Positions 46,710 through 55,354 of a stretch of DNA of 64,000 nucleotides are shown piece by piece (positions within the stretch are counted from its first letter, which is position 1; the number at the start of each line of letters is the position of its first letter). This DNA comes from Rhodothermales bacterium (GTDB taxonomy: Bacteria > Bacteroidota > Rhodothermia > Rhodothermales > Bin80), in NCBI GenBank assembly GCA_958296045.1, contig CATQHT010000002.1, positions 764,065-828,064 on the forward strand, in the 5' to 3' direction. Position numbers and translations under genes: made by a program. The notes beneath the pieces are model-generated. The model was not told the DNA's origin. It saw nothing but the letters and a program-made list of their open reading frames with translations, and searched no databases.

Positions 46710-47015
46710 ATGAAAACCTTTGTTAACCTTCCGCGCCGGGCTATCTCTGCTGCGTAAGCCCGCATCCTGTGCGCGCTCGGGGGCCTAGTCTGTGTTGTCC
46801 TTGTGTCCGCATTTATCGTGCCACATCCTGAGAACATTCAGGCCAGTACGGTGCCGCAATTACTTTGGCATAGGTTGCCTTTTGATGCGTGTGGTGAAGA
46901 CTGCTATGTCGTGGGTTGTCTTGGCCCATGCACTACATTCCATGTGCTGGCTGGCGAGAAGTGCTGTGACCCTGGAGCGAACGAATACGTGTCCTGCCTG
47001 TATTGCGGCCCATGA
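46710..47015 (+). pseudogene. Cys-rich exported peptide gene, copy 1, nonsense mutation
   Basis: The gene is the same as the intact copy at 48744, but codon 16 is TAA (46755-46757) where copy 2 has CAA. The rest of the frame is open to the natural stop: a hydrophobic segment (LGGLVCVVLVSAFIVP), then ENIQAS, a variable middle, and the C-terminal LAGEKCCDPGANEYVSCLYC block. Eight cysteines follow the leader. Its stop overlaps the ATG of the propeller gene (ATGA), so loss of translation past codon 15 may also weaken coupling to that gene. Confidence 0.8.
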
Positions 47016-48115
47016 CTGACCAGCATGTCGTGGTGATGAGGCTGTGGCTGTTGGTGGCTGTGCTTTCGGTTGGATGTACTGCTGCTCCCCAGGAGAGTCA
47101 GATCCTAGACGCACCGGTAGTGCCATTTGATGAGCTGTTTGCTCCTGCGGACACCGTCCGTTTGGATTCATCCATCATCATAGGTGCGATCATGTTCTTG
47201 GATGTCAATCAGGAGGGAGACTTCTTGGTGACTGATTTCATAGGGGGTGGCGTTAACCTGTTTGCGTCGTCAGGGGAGCATATCAGGACCTACGCGCCGC
47301 AGAAGTGTTTGCCTGATGACGAGGACCTTACTCCTTATAGTGCGCGTTTCGCGGGTAGGGGTCACGTAGTCACGAAGGACCTTGGGGACAGGGTGGTGGT
47401 TCTCACCGCAGATGGCCGCTGTATTAGCGCCACCCGGCGAATGCTCCACCGCACTAAGGGATTTTGTGCGAGCGGCGATTCCCTCTTCTTTCTTGTCTGG
47501 CCTGACCCTTATATCACGTCATCGAGTCATAATAGCGTAGCGGTGTATTCGCTTGAACTCCAGAGCCTGCGGGACATCCCTGTGGAATGGCCTAAATTCC
47601 CCAGGCTTAACTTCCCCTTTAGCGGGAAGTGGGACCGTAGCATTGACTGTTTTGGTGATGGACCGTACTTCACGTACCTGGAGAGCATGGACGCGATACC
47701 TGTGCGAGTCGATGCGCAGTCAACACAACAGCGTCCAGAGTTTTATTCGCCGCGGCCCCAGGATATACAGCGCAATATGTCTAGAGAGGAGAGGAGCGCG
47801 GAATGGAATAAGTACCTCACGACAGACGCTGTTATTGCGCTCACCAGTCAGACTCGTATGGTACTGTATAGAAATCTAGCCGATCAGTGGCAGCTGGAGG
47901 GGGTAGAAGGCGCTGGGTACCACTATGGAATCAGCATTGCCAGTAACGTCGGTCGCTTTCCCCCTCGCAGTACGATCACTCCTGACCAGCCTCTAGCCGC
48001 AGGCTATGGTTACATCTATAGCCAAGGAGACCATGAGCCATTGTCTGATGGTGATGTAGGCAACCCCTTGATCCTCCGGTACCGCTTTATTTTACCTCGG
48101 GATGCGGATGACTAG
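47012..48115 (+). CDS. Propeller-like lipoprotein, copy 1
   Basis: The start is placed at the ATG overlapping the peptide stop (ATGA). The segment MRLWLLVAVLSVGCTAAP is a lipoprotein signal with the Cys in VGCTA. The rest shows repeated 'FLDVNQEGDFLVTDF', 'VNLFASSGEHIRTY', 'GHVVTKDLGDRVVVLTADG' strands, the pattern of six-bladed beta-propeller proteins of the Bacteroidota 6-bladed propeller/BF3164-like families. Probably anchored in the outer or inner membrane facing the periplasm or surface; ligand unknown. It is ~90% identical by eye to copy 2. Confidence 0.75.
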   Translation: MTDQHVVVMRLWLLVAVLSVGCTAAPQESQILDAPVVPFDELFAPADTVRLDSSIIIGAIMFLDVNQEGDFLVTDFIGGGVNLFASSGEHIRTYAPQKCLPDDEDLTPYSARFAGRGHVVTKDLGDRVVVLTADGRCISATRRMLHRTKGFCASGDSLFFLVWPDPYITSSSHNSVAVYSLELQSLRDIPVEWPKFPRLNFPFSGKWDRSIDCFGDGPYFTYLESMDAIPVRVDAQSTQQRPEFYSPRPQDIQRNMSREERSAEWNKYLTTDAVIALTSQTRMVLYRNLADQWQLEGVEGAGYHYGISIASNVGRFPPRSTITPDQPLAAGYGYIYSQGDHEPLSDGDVGNPLILRYRFILPRDADD

Positions 48116-48683
48116 CCGTTTGCAGTACACCATGTGGTTTGGCGTGTCATTTCTGGCAGCTCTGGATGCGCTCAGTGGTCTGCGGCTCTGGTTTGCGGGC
48201 GACAGCAGTCCGGCGCCACCGGTCACTGACGCGGCGCTTGTCCTGGACAATTCAATGCTTGTAGGGCACTCACTCCCCACCGCAGCGCTCCTCGAAGTGC
48301 AATCCAAGGCTCCGGCAGCAGAACTGGGGTTGGCCATACCCGATACGGCGGTAGTAATACTACTGGGGGGTGTGGGATGCTCGGACAACCAGGTAAAGCT
48401 GCTCCGCTATTGGTCGGAGCAGGGCGTGGAAACTGGCCTGCAGGATCTTCCTGTGCTGGCTATCTATGCCGACCCCCTCGTGGGAATCGACCAGGGAGCC
48501 TATGAGTCGCTGCTCTTGCGGCGCGTAAGCCAGGCGACCTTTCCTTTTCTCGTATCACAAGACCCGGAGTTCAAACCGCGGGCCATGAGGATTCGCACGC
48601 CGCAGGTGATCTTGGCCGAGTCGCAGGTCATCACGCATGTGTTCGACCAGCCAGCGGAGTTCAGGTCACCGGTGCCGCAGTGA
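48108..48683 (+). CDS. Membrane-anchored thioredoxin-like protein of the module
   Basis: The ATG at 48108 overlaps the end of the propeller gene by 8 bp. It has 191 residues. An N-terminal hydrophobic segment (YTMWFGVSFLAALDAL) would anchor it in the membrane. The body looks like the redoxin/TlpA fold: 'DNSMLVGHSLP', 'AVVILLGGVGCSDNQVKLLRYWSEQG', 'ATFPFLVSQDPEF', 'TPQVILAE'. The usual CxxC is reduced to one Cys (C-S-D-N), so a classical disulfide exchange centre is absent. A partner role toward the Cys-rich peptide is inference from context only. Confidence 0.65.
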   Translation: MTSRLQYTMWFGVSFLAALDALSGLRLWFAGDSSPAPPVTDAALVLDNSMLVGHSLPTAALLEVQSKAPAAELGLAIPDTAVVILLGGVGCSDNQVKLLRYWSEQGVETGLQDLPVLAIYADPLVGIDQGAYESLLLRRVSQATFPFLVSQDPEFKPRAMRIRTPQVILAESQVITHVFDQPAEFRSPVPQ

Positions 48684-48743
48684 CCTTTGGACGCGCCAGC
48701 CGCGGAAACTTTTTACCAATCAGTCCCGCCGGGACTTGATGCC

Positions 48744-49052
48744 ATGAAAACCTTTGTTAACCTTCCGCGCCGGGCTATCTCTGCTGCGCAAGCCCGCATC
48801 CTGTGCGCGCTCGGAGGCCTAGTCTGTGCTGTCCTTGTGTCCGCGTTTATCGTGCCACATTCCGAGAACGTTCATGCCATTTCAGCGCCGCAGAAAATGT
48901 GGTTGCAGGTTGAATTTACTGGGTGTGGTGGTAATGGATGCTTCCTAGTGGGTTATCTTGGTTCATGCACTGCAGCCGATGAGCTGGCTGGCGAGAAGTG
49001 CTGTGACCCCGGAGCAAACGAATATGTGTCCTGCCTGTATTGCGGCCCATGA
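48744..49052 (+). CDS. Small Cys-rich exported peptide, copy 2 (intact)
   Basis: The 102-residue product starts MKTFVNLPRRAISAAQ, then has a hydrophobic leader (LCALGGLVCAVLVSAFIVP) ending ENVHAIS. The layout recalls the NVEALA leader peptides of Bacteroidota, although the motif itself is not exact. The mature part has seven Cys, including the invariant GEKCCDPGANEYVSCLYCGP end. Its TGA overlaps the ATG of the propeller gene. A secreted disulfide-rich peptide is the natural reading; target and role are unknown. Confidence 0.7.
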   Translation: MKTFVNLPRRAISAAQARILCALGGLVCAVLVSAFIVPHSENVHAISAPQKMWLQVEFTGCGGNGCFLVGYLGSCTAADELAGEKCCDPGANEYVSCLYCGP

Positions 49053-50146
49053 CTGACCAGCATGTCGTGATGAGGCTGTGGCTGCTGATGGCTGTGCTTT
49101 CGGTTGGATGTACTGCCGCGCCCAAGCGGAGTCAGATCCTAGACGCGCCGGTAGTGCCCTTTGCCGAGCTGTTTGCTCCCGCGGACACCGTCCGTTTGGA
49201 TTCGTCCATCATCATAGGCGCGATCATGTTCTTGGATGTCAATCAGGAGGGAGACCTCTTGGTGACTGATTTCATAGGGGGTAGCGTTAACCTGTTTGCG
49301 TCGTCAGGGGAACATATTAGGACCTACTCGCCGCGGGAGTGTTTGCCTGATGACGAGAACCTTACTCCTTATAGTGCGCGATTCGCGGGTAAGGGTCACG
49401 TAGTTACCAAGGACCTTGGGAGCAGGGTGGTGGTTCTCACCGCAGATGACCACTGTGTTAGTGCCACCCGACGGATGCTCCACCTCTCTAAGGGATTTTG
49501 TACAAGCGGTGATTCCCTCTTCTTTCTTGCCTGGCCTGAGCCTTGGGCCTCGTCATCAAGTTATAATAGCGTACTGGTGTATTCGCTTGGCCTCCAGAGC
49601 CTGCGGGACATCCCTGTGGAATGGCCTAAATTTCCCAGGCTAAACCGCCCCTTTAGCGGGATGTGGGACCGCAGCATTGACTGTTTTGGTGATGGACCGT
49701 ACTTCACGTACCTAGAGTCCATGGACGCCATTCCTGTGCGCTTCGATGCGCAGTTAACACAACAGCGTCCAGAGTTTTATTCGCCGCGGCCCCAGGATTT
49801 ACAGCGTAACATGTCTAGAGAGGAGATGACCGCGGAATGGCAAAAGTACCTCTCGACATCCGCTGTCTTTGCGCTCACCAGTCAAACTCGTATGCTACTG
49901 TATAGCAACTTAGCCGATCGGTGGCGGCCGGAGGGGGTAGAAGTCGGGTATCGCTATGGCATCAGCGTTGCCAGTAACGTCGGTCTCTTTCCCCCTCGTA
50001 GTACGATTAGTCCAGACAAGCCTCTAGCTGCGGGTTATGGTTACATCTATAGGCAGGGAGACCATGAGCCATTGCCTGATGGTGATGTAGGCAACCCCTT
50101 GATCCTCCGGTACCGCTTTATTCCACCTCAGGATGCGGAAGACTAG
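49049..50146 (+). CDS. Propeller-like lipoprotein, copy 2
   Basis: It is the paralogue of the gene at 47012, intact, with the same lipoprotein signal (AVLSVGCTAAP) and the same propeller-like strand repeats ('FLDVNQEGDLLVTDF', 'GSVNLFASSGEHIRTY'). It starts by ATGA overlap with the peptide gene. Differences from copy 1 are scattered point changes plus one codon lost near the 3' end (VEGAGYHYG versus VEVGYRYG). Both copies keep open frames, so both are probably under selection or recently duplicated. Confidence 0.75.
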   Translation: MTDQHVVMRLWLLMAVLSVGCTAAPKRSQILDAPVVPFAELFAPADTVRLDSSIIIGAIMFLDVNQEGDLLVTDFIGGSVNLFASSGEHIRTYSPRECLPDDENLTPYSARFAGKGHVVTKDLGSRVVVLTADDHCVSATRRMLHLSKGFCTSGDSLFFLAWPEPWASSSSYNSVLVYSLGLQSLRDIPVEWPKFPRLNRPFSGMWDRSIDCFGDGPYFTYLESMDAIPVRFDAQLTQQRPEFYSPRPQDLQRNMSREEMTAEWQKYLSTSAVFALTSQTRMLLYSNLADRWRPEGVEVGYRYGISVASNVGLFPPRSTISPDKPLAAGYGYIYRQGDHEPLPDGDVGNPLILRYRFIPPQDAED

Positions 50147-50205
50147 TCGTTTGTAGTACACCATGTGGTTTGGCGTGTCATTTTTGGCAGCTCTGGTTGC
50201 GCTCA
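50141..50205 (+). pseudogene. Thioredoxin-like gene, copy 2, 5' stub
   Basis: The start codon of copy 1 (GATGACTAG) has become GAAGACTAG, and the CAG at codon 6 is TAG. After TTTTTGGCAGCTCTGGTTGC the sequence leaves the gene for IS66-derived DNA. The third member of the second unit is therefore lost. Confidence 0.75.
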
Positions 50206-50960
50206 GGAGCGGCGCAGAGGGGCTTATGCGCTGGAGTGCACGGGTGAGAGGTGTGTCTGTGGGGTGGGGTGCTTGCACGCTTGCCCCACCAATGTGGCAG
50301 CAATTTGCCGATGGCGGTGGTTGAGCGTAGGTATGCGCTCTAGCGCATCCTTTAGCTAGGTTTGCGGATCAATGCCGTGCAATTCGCAGGTGTCCAGCAG
50401 CGAGCACATGATGGCAGCGTGCTGGACTGCTTTGTGTGACCCGGCATGCAGGTAATGCTTGCGCCCCAGCGCAAAGGGGCGGCTGCTGTTCTCGACGAGA
50501 TCGTTGATGCGTGTCAGACGACGATGGATGAACACACAACGGGATCCCGCTTCATCTCCGAACGAACCAGTCCGTACAAGCCATCAAATCCCTTCCACAG
50601 GTCCGCCGGCTCGCGATACATGGAAAACGATGAGAAGGCCTCAGCGCTAACATGAGCGGCTACCCTCACCACGAACAACGCCGACAGAAACGCCGACGGC
50701 ACCGGCGAAAATACACGCAAATAAGCGCCGCCCGGAAACTCAACTCTATCAGCGCTCCCCCGTCCCGCCAGACAGGCGAAGGAACCTCCACAAACGCGTC
50801 GCCCATCACCTCAGACGAAAATGCCGCGTGCTTGCGGCGCCAGCAATCCAGCGAACTACGCGTTATGCCATGCTCCTGGCAAAATGCCTCCGCACGCTGT
50901 GTTCCACGAAAATAACGCGCGATGAACCGAAACATCACCGCTCCGCTGATGTGCCCCTAA
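50206..50960 (-). mobile_element. IS66-family element, deletion remnant
   Basis: Three IS66 pieces survive on the minus strand. The first is an orfA-like (TnpA) frame near 50666-50938 with AEAFCQEHGITRSSLDCWRRK and 'GDAFVEVPS'. The second is the start of an orfB-like (TnpB) frame with YREPADLWKGFDGLYGLVR. The third is the C-terminal end of the main transposase at ~50340-50520 (NDLVENSSRPFALGRKHYL, 'AGSHKAVQHAAIMCSLLDTCELHGIDPQT'). About 1.5 kb of an intact element is missing. It truncates the duplicated module on its left. Confidence 0.75.
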
Positions 50961-51134
50961 CTCTCGTTGCCATGCTAAGACCTCACGGATTGGTCAATAG
51001 TACCTTCCACAAGGTCGGGCAATAACTCTACCTGTCCAAGATGGTGACTTTTGGACGGATACTGCGCAATACCTGGTTTTGCGTGAACATACCGCATAAG
51101 CTTTGCGGCAGATATCAGAGAGCTAAGGGGAAGC

Positions 51135-51674
51135 CTAGGGAAACGGCAGGGCTTCCTGGCTCTCATGGTGCAATGCCGCCTGTACGCGCGCATCTTTGGC
51201 TGCCACCTGGTCCACCATGGCGGCTTTGTAATCCAGGATGCGGGCCTGCAGTGCGCAATCGGAGGTGGCCAGAATCTGCACCGCAAGAAGCGCTGCATTT
51301 CTTGAGCCGTCAATGGCGAGCGTTCCGACAGGGATGCCGCTTGGCATCTGCACGGTGGCCAACAGCGCATCAAGCCCCTCGAGCGCGCCGCTGTTGATGG
51401 GTACTCCCAAGACGGGTAACGGCGTGCTGGCTGCCAGGACGCCAGCCAGGTGGGCGGCCATGCCAGCACCGGCGATCAGCACCTTTAGTCCGCGTGCATG
51501 CGCGGAGGCGGCATAATCGTGAGCGCGCCCCGGCGTGCGGTGTGCGCTCATGACATGCATCTCAAAAGGGACCCCGAATTGAGAAAGTATCGTCGCTGCC
51601 TTCTGCATCACCGGCAAGTCTGAGTCGCTTCCCATAACGATGCCCACCATGGGGGCTGGACGTTTCTGTGCCAT
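51135..51674 (-). CDS. purE: N5-carboxyaminoimidazole ribonucleotide mutase
   Basis: It converts N5-CAIR to CAIR in purine synthesis. The ATG of MAQKRPAPMVGIVMGSDSDLPV gives 179 residues. The class I motif GSDSDLPVM and the SAHRTPGRAHDYA loop are present, then 'AGAGMAAHLAGVLAA' and 'VLGVPINSGALEGLDALLATVQMPSGIPVGTLAI'. purK is not adjacent. It lies downstream of ftsK on the same strand and next to IS66 debris. Confidence 0.94.
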   Translation of the reverse strand: MAQKRPAPMVGIVMGSDSDLPVMQKAATILSQFGVPFEMHVMSAHRTPGRAHDYAASAHARGLKVLIAGAGMAAHLAGVLAASTPLPVLGVPINSGALEGLDALLATVQMPSGIPVGTLAIDGSRNAALLAVQILATSDCALQARILDYKAAMVDQVAAKDARVQAALHHESQEALPFP

Positions 51675-51755
51675 AGGTCTCAATAACTTGTGTAGTCAAA
51701 AATACGTTTTTATAGACATGTGTCCGCGTTCGCAGCCACTCCGCTGCATCGAAGG

Positions 51756-54197
51756 TCACCGGCCCAGGAGTTGGTCTAGGGCCATTTCGTCCTGCACCAG
51801 CACTTCACGGGCCTTTGCACCCTGGTAGCTGCCAACGACGCCTATCCGTTCGAGTTCGTCCACGATACGGGCGGCACGCGTATACCCGATCGAAAGCTTG
51901 CGCTGCAACAACGACACCGAGCCCTGCTGAGCACGCACGATGATTCGCGCGGCTTCGTCGAAGAGGGTATCGCCATTGCTGGACGCTGACGTCGTGCGCG
52001 TGGAGCCCGAAGACTTGTCGTCGTCCCTGGCGTCATAGGCTGGTAGGCGATAAGGGCCGGGCCCTTCCTGGCCGCGGATCGCGTCCATAATACGGTCAAT
52101 CTCTTTGACCGAAACGAATGGGCCCTGCAAGCGCACCAGCCGACTGCCATTCATATACAGCAGGTCGCCGTTGCCAACCAGCTGCTCGGCGCCGTTCTGG
52201 TCCAAAATGGTGCGCGCATCAATCTTTGACGCCACCTGGAAAGCCACACGCGAAGGAAAGTTGGCCTTGATAAGACCGGTGATGACATCCACCGAGGGTC
52301 GCTGCGTGGCCAGCACCAGATGTATGCCTATGGCGCGCGCCATCTGCGCAAGCCGGGCGATCGGAGCTTCGATATCTTTGCCAGCCGTCATCATCAGGTC
52401 CGCCAGCTCATCGACGAGGACCACGATATAGGGCAGATGCTTGTGGCCAGCCGCAGTGTCCAGGCTGCCGCTCCGAAATGCGGCATTGTAGTCTTTGATG
52501 CTGCGCACACGGGCCTCAGCCAACAGGTTGTAGCGTGCCTCCATCTCGAGCTCGCAGGACTTGAGGATAGACAATGCGTCCACCACCTCGGTGATGATCG
52601 CTTCCTCCTTGTCTTCCGGGATCGCTAAGTAGTGGTTGCGCAGGTCGCGGTACTGCTGCAGCTCGATCTTTTTGGGATCGATCATTACGAACTTCAGGTT
52701 CGTGGGATGGCAGGCGAACAGTAGGCCAGCTACCAGCGCGTTGAGTCCCACGGATTTACCAGACCCGGTGGCACCTGCGATCAGCAAGTGTGGCATCCGC
52801 GTGAGGTCCTCCAGAAAGACCTCGCCTTCGACCGTCTTACCCAGCGCTACGGGCAGCTCCATGCCAGCGTCCGCAAAGGTCGTGGTACCGATGATGTGCT
52901 CTACGTGCACCAGCTCCCGCTTACGGTTGGGGATCTCCACGCCTATGACCGACTTGCCAGGTATCGGCGCAATCATGCGGATGCCGCGCGCAGCCATCGC
53001 CATGGCCAGATCGTCCTCCAGCGACTTGATCCTGCTGATCTTGACGCCTGGGGCAGGGGTCAGCTCGTACAATGTGACCGTGGGTCCTACCACCGCATTG
53101 ATGTCCGTGATCTCGATCTTATAAACGGCCAGCTTGTTCAGTAGCGTGCGCTTGTTCTCTTCCAGCTCGTCGAAGTCGATCTTCTGCGCCGGATCGCCTG
53201 CGCCATCAAGAAGCCTGATCGGCGGAAACTTGTAAGGACTAGCGCCGGTGGCTGCGTCGGCCTCGCGGGCTACGACCTTCGCTTTCTTGACTTCAACCTG
53301 CCCAAACACTTTGAGCTCCAGGTCTGGCGTCGGCGCTTCATCCTGGACTTCGGAGTCCGAAGTAGCAGCCGTCGGGGTTTTCTCATGCGGAGGCTCCTGG
53401 TGCGCTTGCCGTGGCGAGATCTTCGTTGTTGCCGTGCCCTTCTTGGGCGTTACCTGCTCCAAGTCATCCCATGTCGCTGTGTCCGGTGTGTTGACGGGGG
53501 TAGCCTCCGCTGTTTTCTTCGTGCGCTGGCGTGGCACACGATGCAGCCGTTGTACACTGCTTTCTAGCCGGTCTAGCGTGCGCTGAATGTCGTAGTCTAT
53601 GACAGCCAGAAGGCCGATGGTCAAGAATAGCGCCAGGATCCCGTAGGAGCCTGCGGATCCAAGCACGTCATGCATCCACGCGCTGGCTGCCATGCCCATG
53701 CCGCCGGCCCAAATCGCGGCATCCCAGCCGTCTACGTCAATGCTGATGCGCGCCAGCATGGTTGAAACAAACCCCATCGCGACCAGGATGGTGACCGAAG
53801 GCATCAGTAGGGGCTTCAGATGCCTGCGGCGAATAATCATGTATCCACAGGCCACCACCACCAAGTTAACTAGTAGCGAAGTCTTCCCAAAAAATCGGGG
53901 CACCGACAGCGTGGCTAGGTACGCGCCGATCGGTCCGAGTCCATTGGTGACCTGTGAGCCCTCTTCTGGAAAGAACAGCTGCCAGAACGGCTTACCGCTT
54001 ACGAGCTCATTGTCGTTGGCGTTGTATGTCACCACCGCCAGGGCCCAAAGCAGCGCAAAGGCGATCACCAGGACGCCCAGAATCTCTTTACGGCGCTCTC
54101 GTCCGCCTGCTGCTTCTGCTGCTTTCTTAGAAGACTTCCGGCGTTCCCGGGATTGGGATGCACCGCGCCTGCTGCTCTTACGATACTGGCTGCTCAT
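51756..54197 (-). CDS. ftsK: DNA translocase FtsK/SpoIIIE
   Basis: It is the septal DNA pump that clears the chromosome terminus. The ATG of MSSQYRKSSRRG gives 813 residues. An N-terminal basic stretch and four hydrophobic segments (~40-190) are followed by a Pro/Thr-rich linker. The motor has Walker A GATGSGKS (~479-486) and the Walker B region IVVLVDELADLMM. A C-terminal winged-helix gamma domain follows (SVSLLQRKLSIGYTRAARIVDELE), which recognises KOPS. The linker is short compared with E. coli. Confidence 0.95.
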   Translation of the reverse strand: MSSQYRKSSRRGASQSRERRKSSKKAAEAAGGRERRKEILGVLVIAFALLWALAVVTYNANDNELVSGKPFWQLFFPEEGSQVTNGLGPIGAYLATLSVPRFFGKTSLLVNLVVVACGYMIIRRRHLKPLLMPSVTILVAMGFVSTMLARISIDVDGWDAAIWAGGMGMAASAWMHDVLGSAGSYGILALFLTIGLLAVIDYDIQRTLDRLESSVQRLHRVPRQRTKKTAEATPVNTPDTATWDDLEQVTPKKGTATTKISPRQAHQEPPHEKTPTAATSDSEVQDEAPTPDLELKVFGQVEVKKAKVVAREADAATGASPYKFPPIRLLDGAGDPAQKIDFDELEENKRTLLNKLAVYKIEITDINAVVGPTVTLYELTPAPGVKISRIKSLEDDLAMAMAARGIRMIAPIPGKSVIGVEIPNRKRELVHVEHIIGTTTFADAGMELPVALGKTVEGEVFLEDLTRMPHLLIAGATGSGKSVGLNALVAGLLFACHPTNLKFVMIDPKKIELQQYRDLRNHYLAIPEDKEEAIITEVVDALSILKSCELEMEARYNLLAEARVRSIKDYNAAFRSGSLDTAAGHKHLPYIVVLVDELADLMMTAGKDIEAPIARLAQMARAIGIHLVLATQRPSVDVITGLIKANFPSRVAFQVASKIDARTILDQNGAEQLVGNGDLLYMNGSRLVRLQGPFVSVKEIDRIMDAIRGQEGPGPYRLPAYDARDDDKSSGSTRTTSASSNGDTLFDEAARIIVRAQQGSVSLLQRKLSIGYTRAARIVDELERIGVVGSYQGAKAREVLVQDEMALDQLLGR

Positions 54198-54220
54198 GGG
54201 CAATAAAATACCATTTGGGT

Positions 54221-55336
54221 TTATTGAACTTTGGGCTGCTTATGGAGAGGCGGGCGGGCCACCGTGGCTGGATGTGCGCGTCCGCGCACGTCTACCATGA
54301 CCTGCGCGCCGGGCCGCGTCAGACCGTCGCGCCGCTCGATGTAGGCCAGTGCGATACCCTTGCGCAGAACCGGAGAGTGCGTACCGCTGGTGACATGCCC
54401 CAACGGTTTGCCAGCCGTGTCGAACACGCGGCAACTGCGGCGCGGGATGCCGCGCCCATTCATGATGAGGCCGCAGAGCAGGCGATCACGCGGCTGCTGC
54501 TCAATCGCATGCAGCGCGTCGCGACCGATAAATGGGCCCTTGTTCAGTTTCGTTATCCATCCCAGCCGCGCTTCAAATGGGTGCGTATTTTGATCGATCT
54601 CGTTGCCGTAGAGACAGTATCCGGCCTCCAGGCGCAGCGTGTCCCGCGCACCAAGCCCTGCCGGGAGCAAACCCAGAGGCGTGCGCACCTGCATGATGGC
54701 GTCCCATAGACGACCGGCAGCCTCCCGCTCCACGTAGATTTCCAAGCCGATCTCTCCTGTATAGCCGGTGCGCGCCACGATCGCCTTCTCGCAGCCGAAA
54801 AAGGCGCCAGGAGCCGGGCGCACGAAGTGGTATGGCGGGATGTCATGCACGGGAATATCCGTCAGCCGTGCCATGATGTCCAACGACCTGGGGCCCTGCA
54901 GCGCAAGGAGTGCGATGTGCTCGGAGGTGTCGTGCAGCATCGCCTCTCTTTCATTGTTGGCTTGCATCCAGGCGAGGTCCTCCTTCGTGTTAGCTGCGTT
55001 GACCACCAGCATGTAGGCGTAATCGCGGAGTCGGTACACGAGAAGGTCGTCCAGGATGCCGCCATCATGGTTGCACATCAGGGTGTACAATGCCTGGCCG
55101 TCCTTTAGCTTCGACACGTCGTTGGTGACCAAATGCTGGACAAGCGCGCCTGCTTCGTCGCCCATTACGAAAATCTGGCCCATATGGCTCACGTCGAACA
55201 GTCCCGCGGCTTCGCGTACCGCCATATGCTCTGCGCGAATGCCCTGATACCGAACCGGCATGTCAAAGCCAGCAAAAGCGCTCATGTGAGCCCCCAAAGA
55301 CAGATGTCTATCATATAGCTGCGTCTTCTTCAGCAT
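54221..55336 (-). CDS. gcvT: Glycine cleavage system T protein (aminomethyltransferase)
   Basis: It releases ammonia and transfers the methylene group from lipoyl-bound aminomethyl to THF. It has 371 residues. Conserved: 'MPVRYQGIRAEHMAVREAAGLFDVSHMGQ', 'YTLMCNHDGGILDDLLVYRL', the 'TGYTGEIGLEIYVE' segment (THF site) and 'LRLEAGYCLYGNEID', with a C-terminal 'VTSGTHSPVLRKGIALAYI'. gcvH and gcvP are not in the window. It is 18 bp downstream of tyrA and follows it in the same direction. Confidence 0.95.
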   Translation of the reverse strand: MLKKTQLYDRHLSLGAHMSAFAGFDMPVRYQGIRAEHMAVREAAGLFDVSHMGQIFVMGDEAGALVQHLVTNDVSKLKDGQALYTLMCNHDGGILDDLLVYRLRDYAYMLVVNAANTKEDLAWMQANNEREAMLHDTSEHIALLALQGPRSLDIMARLTDIPVHDIPPYHFVRPAPGAFFGCEKAIVARTGYTGEIGLEIYVEREAAGRLWDAIMQVRTPLGLLPAGLGARDTLRLEAGYCLYGNEIDQNTHPFEARLGWITKLNKGPFIGRDALHAIEQQPRDRLLCGLIMNGRGIPRRSCRVFDTAGKPLGHVTSGTHSPVLRKGIALAYIERRDGLTRPGAQVMVDVRGRAHPATVARPPLHKQPKVQ

Positions 55337-55354
55337 GGCATCAGGGTAATAAGT

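Larger units (their letters stand above)
46656..48685. repeat. Tandem duplication, copy 1 (~2.0 kb)
   Basis: It starts at GGACGTGCCAGCCGCGG and runs through peptide, propeller and thioredoxin-like genes. The next unit starts at 48686 with GGACGCGCCAGCCGCGG. The units match nearly continuously, except in the middle of the peptide gene and at scattered substitutions. Confidence 0.88.
48686..50205. repeat. Tandem duplication, copy 2 (truncated)
   Basis: It is the second unit of the 2-kb duplication and contains peptide, propeller and only the first ~65 bp of the third gene. Similarity to copy 1 stops after GCGCTCAG at ~50205, where IS66-derived sequence begins. Confidence 0.85.
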
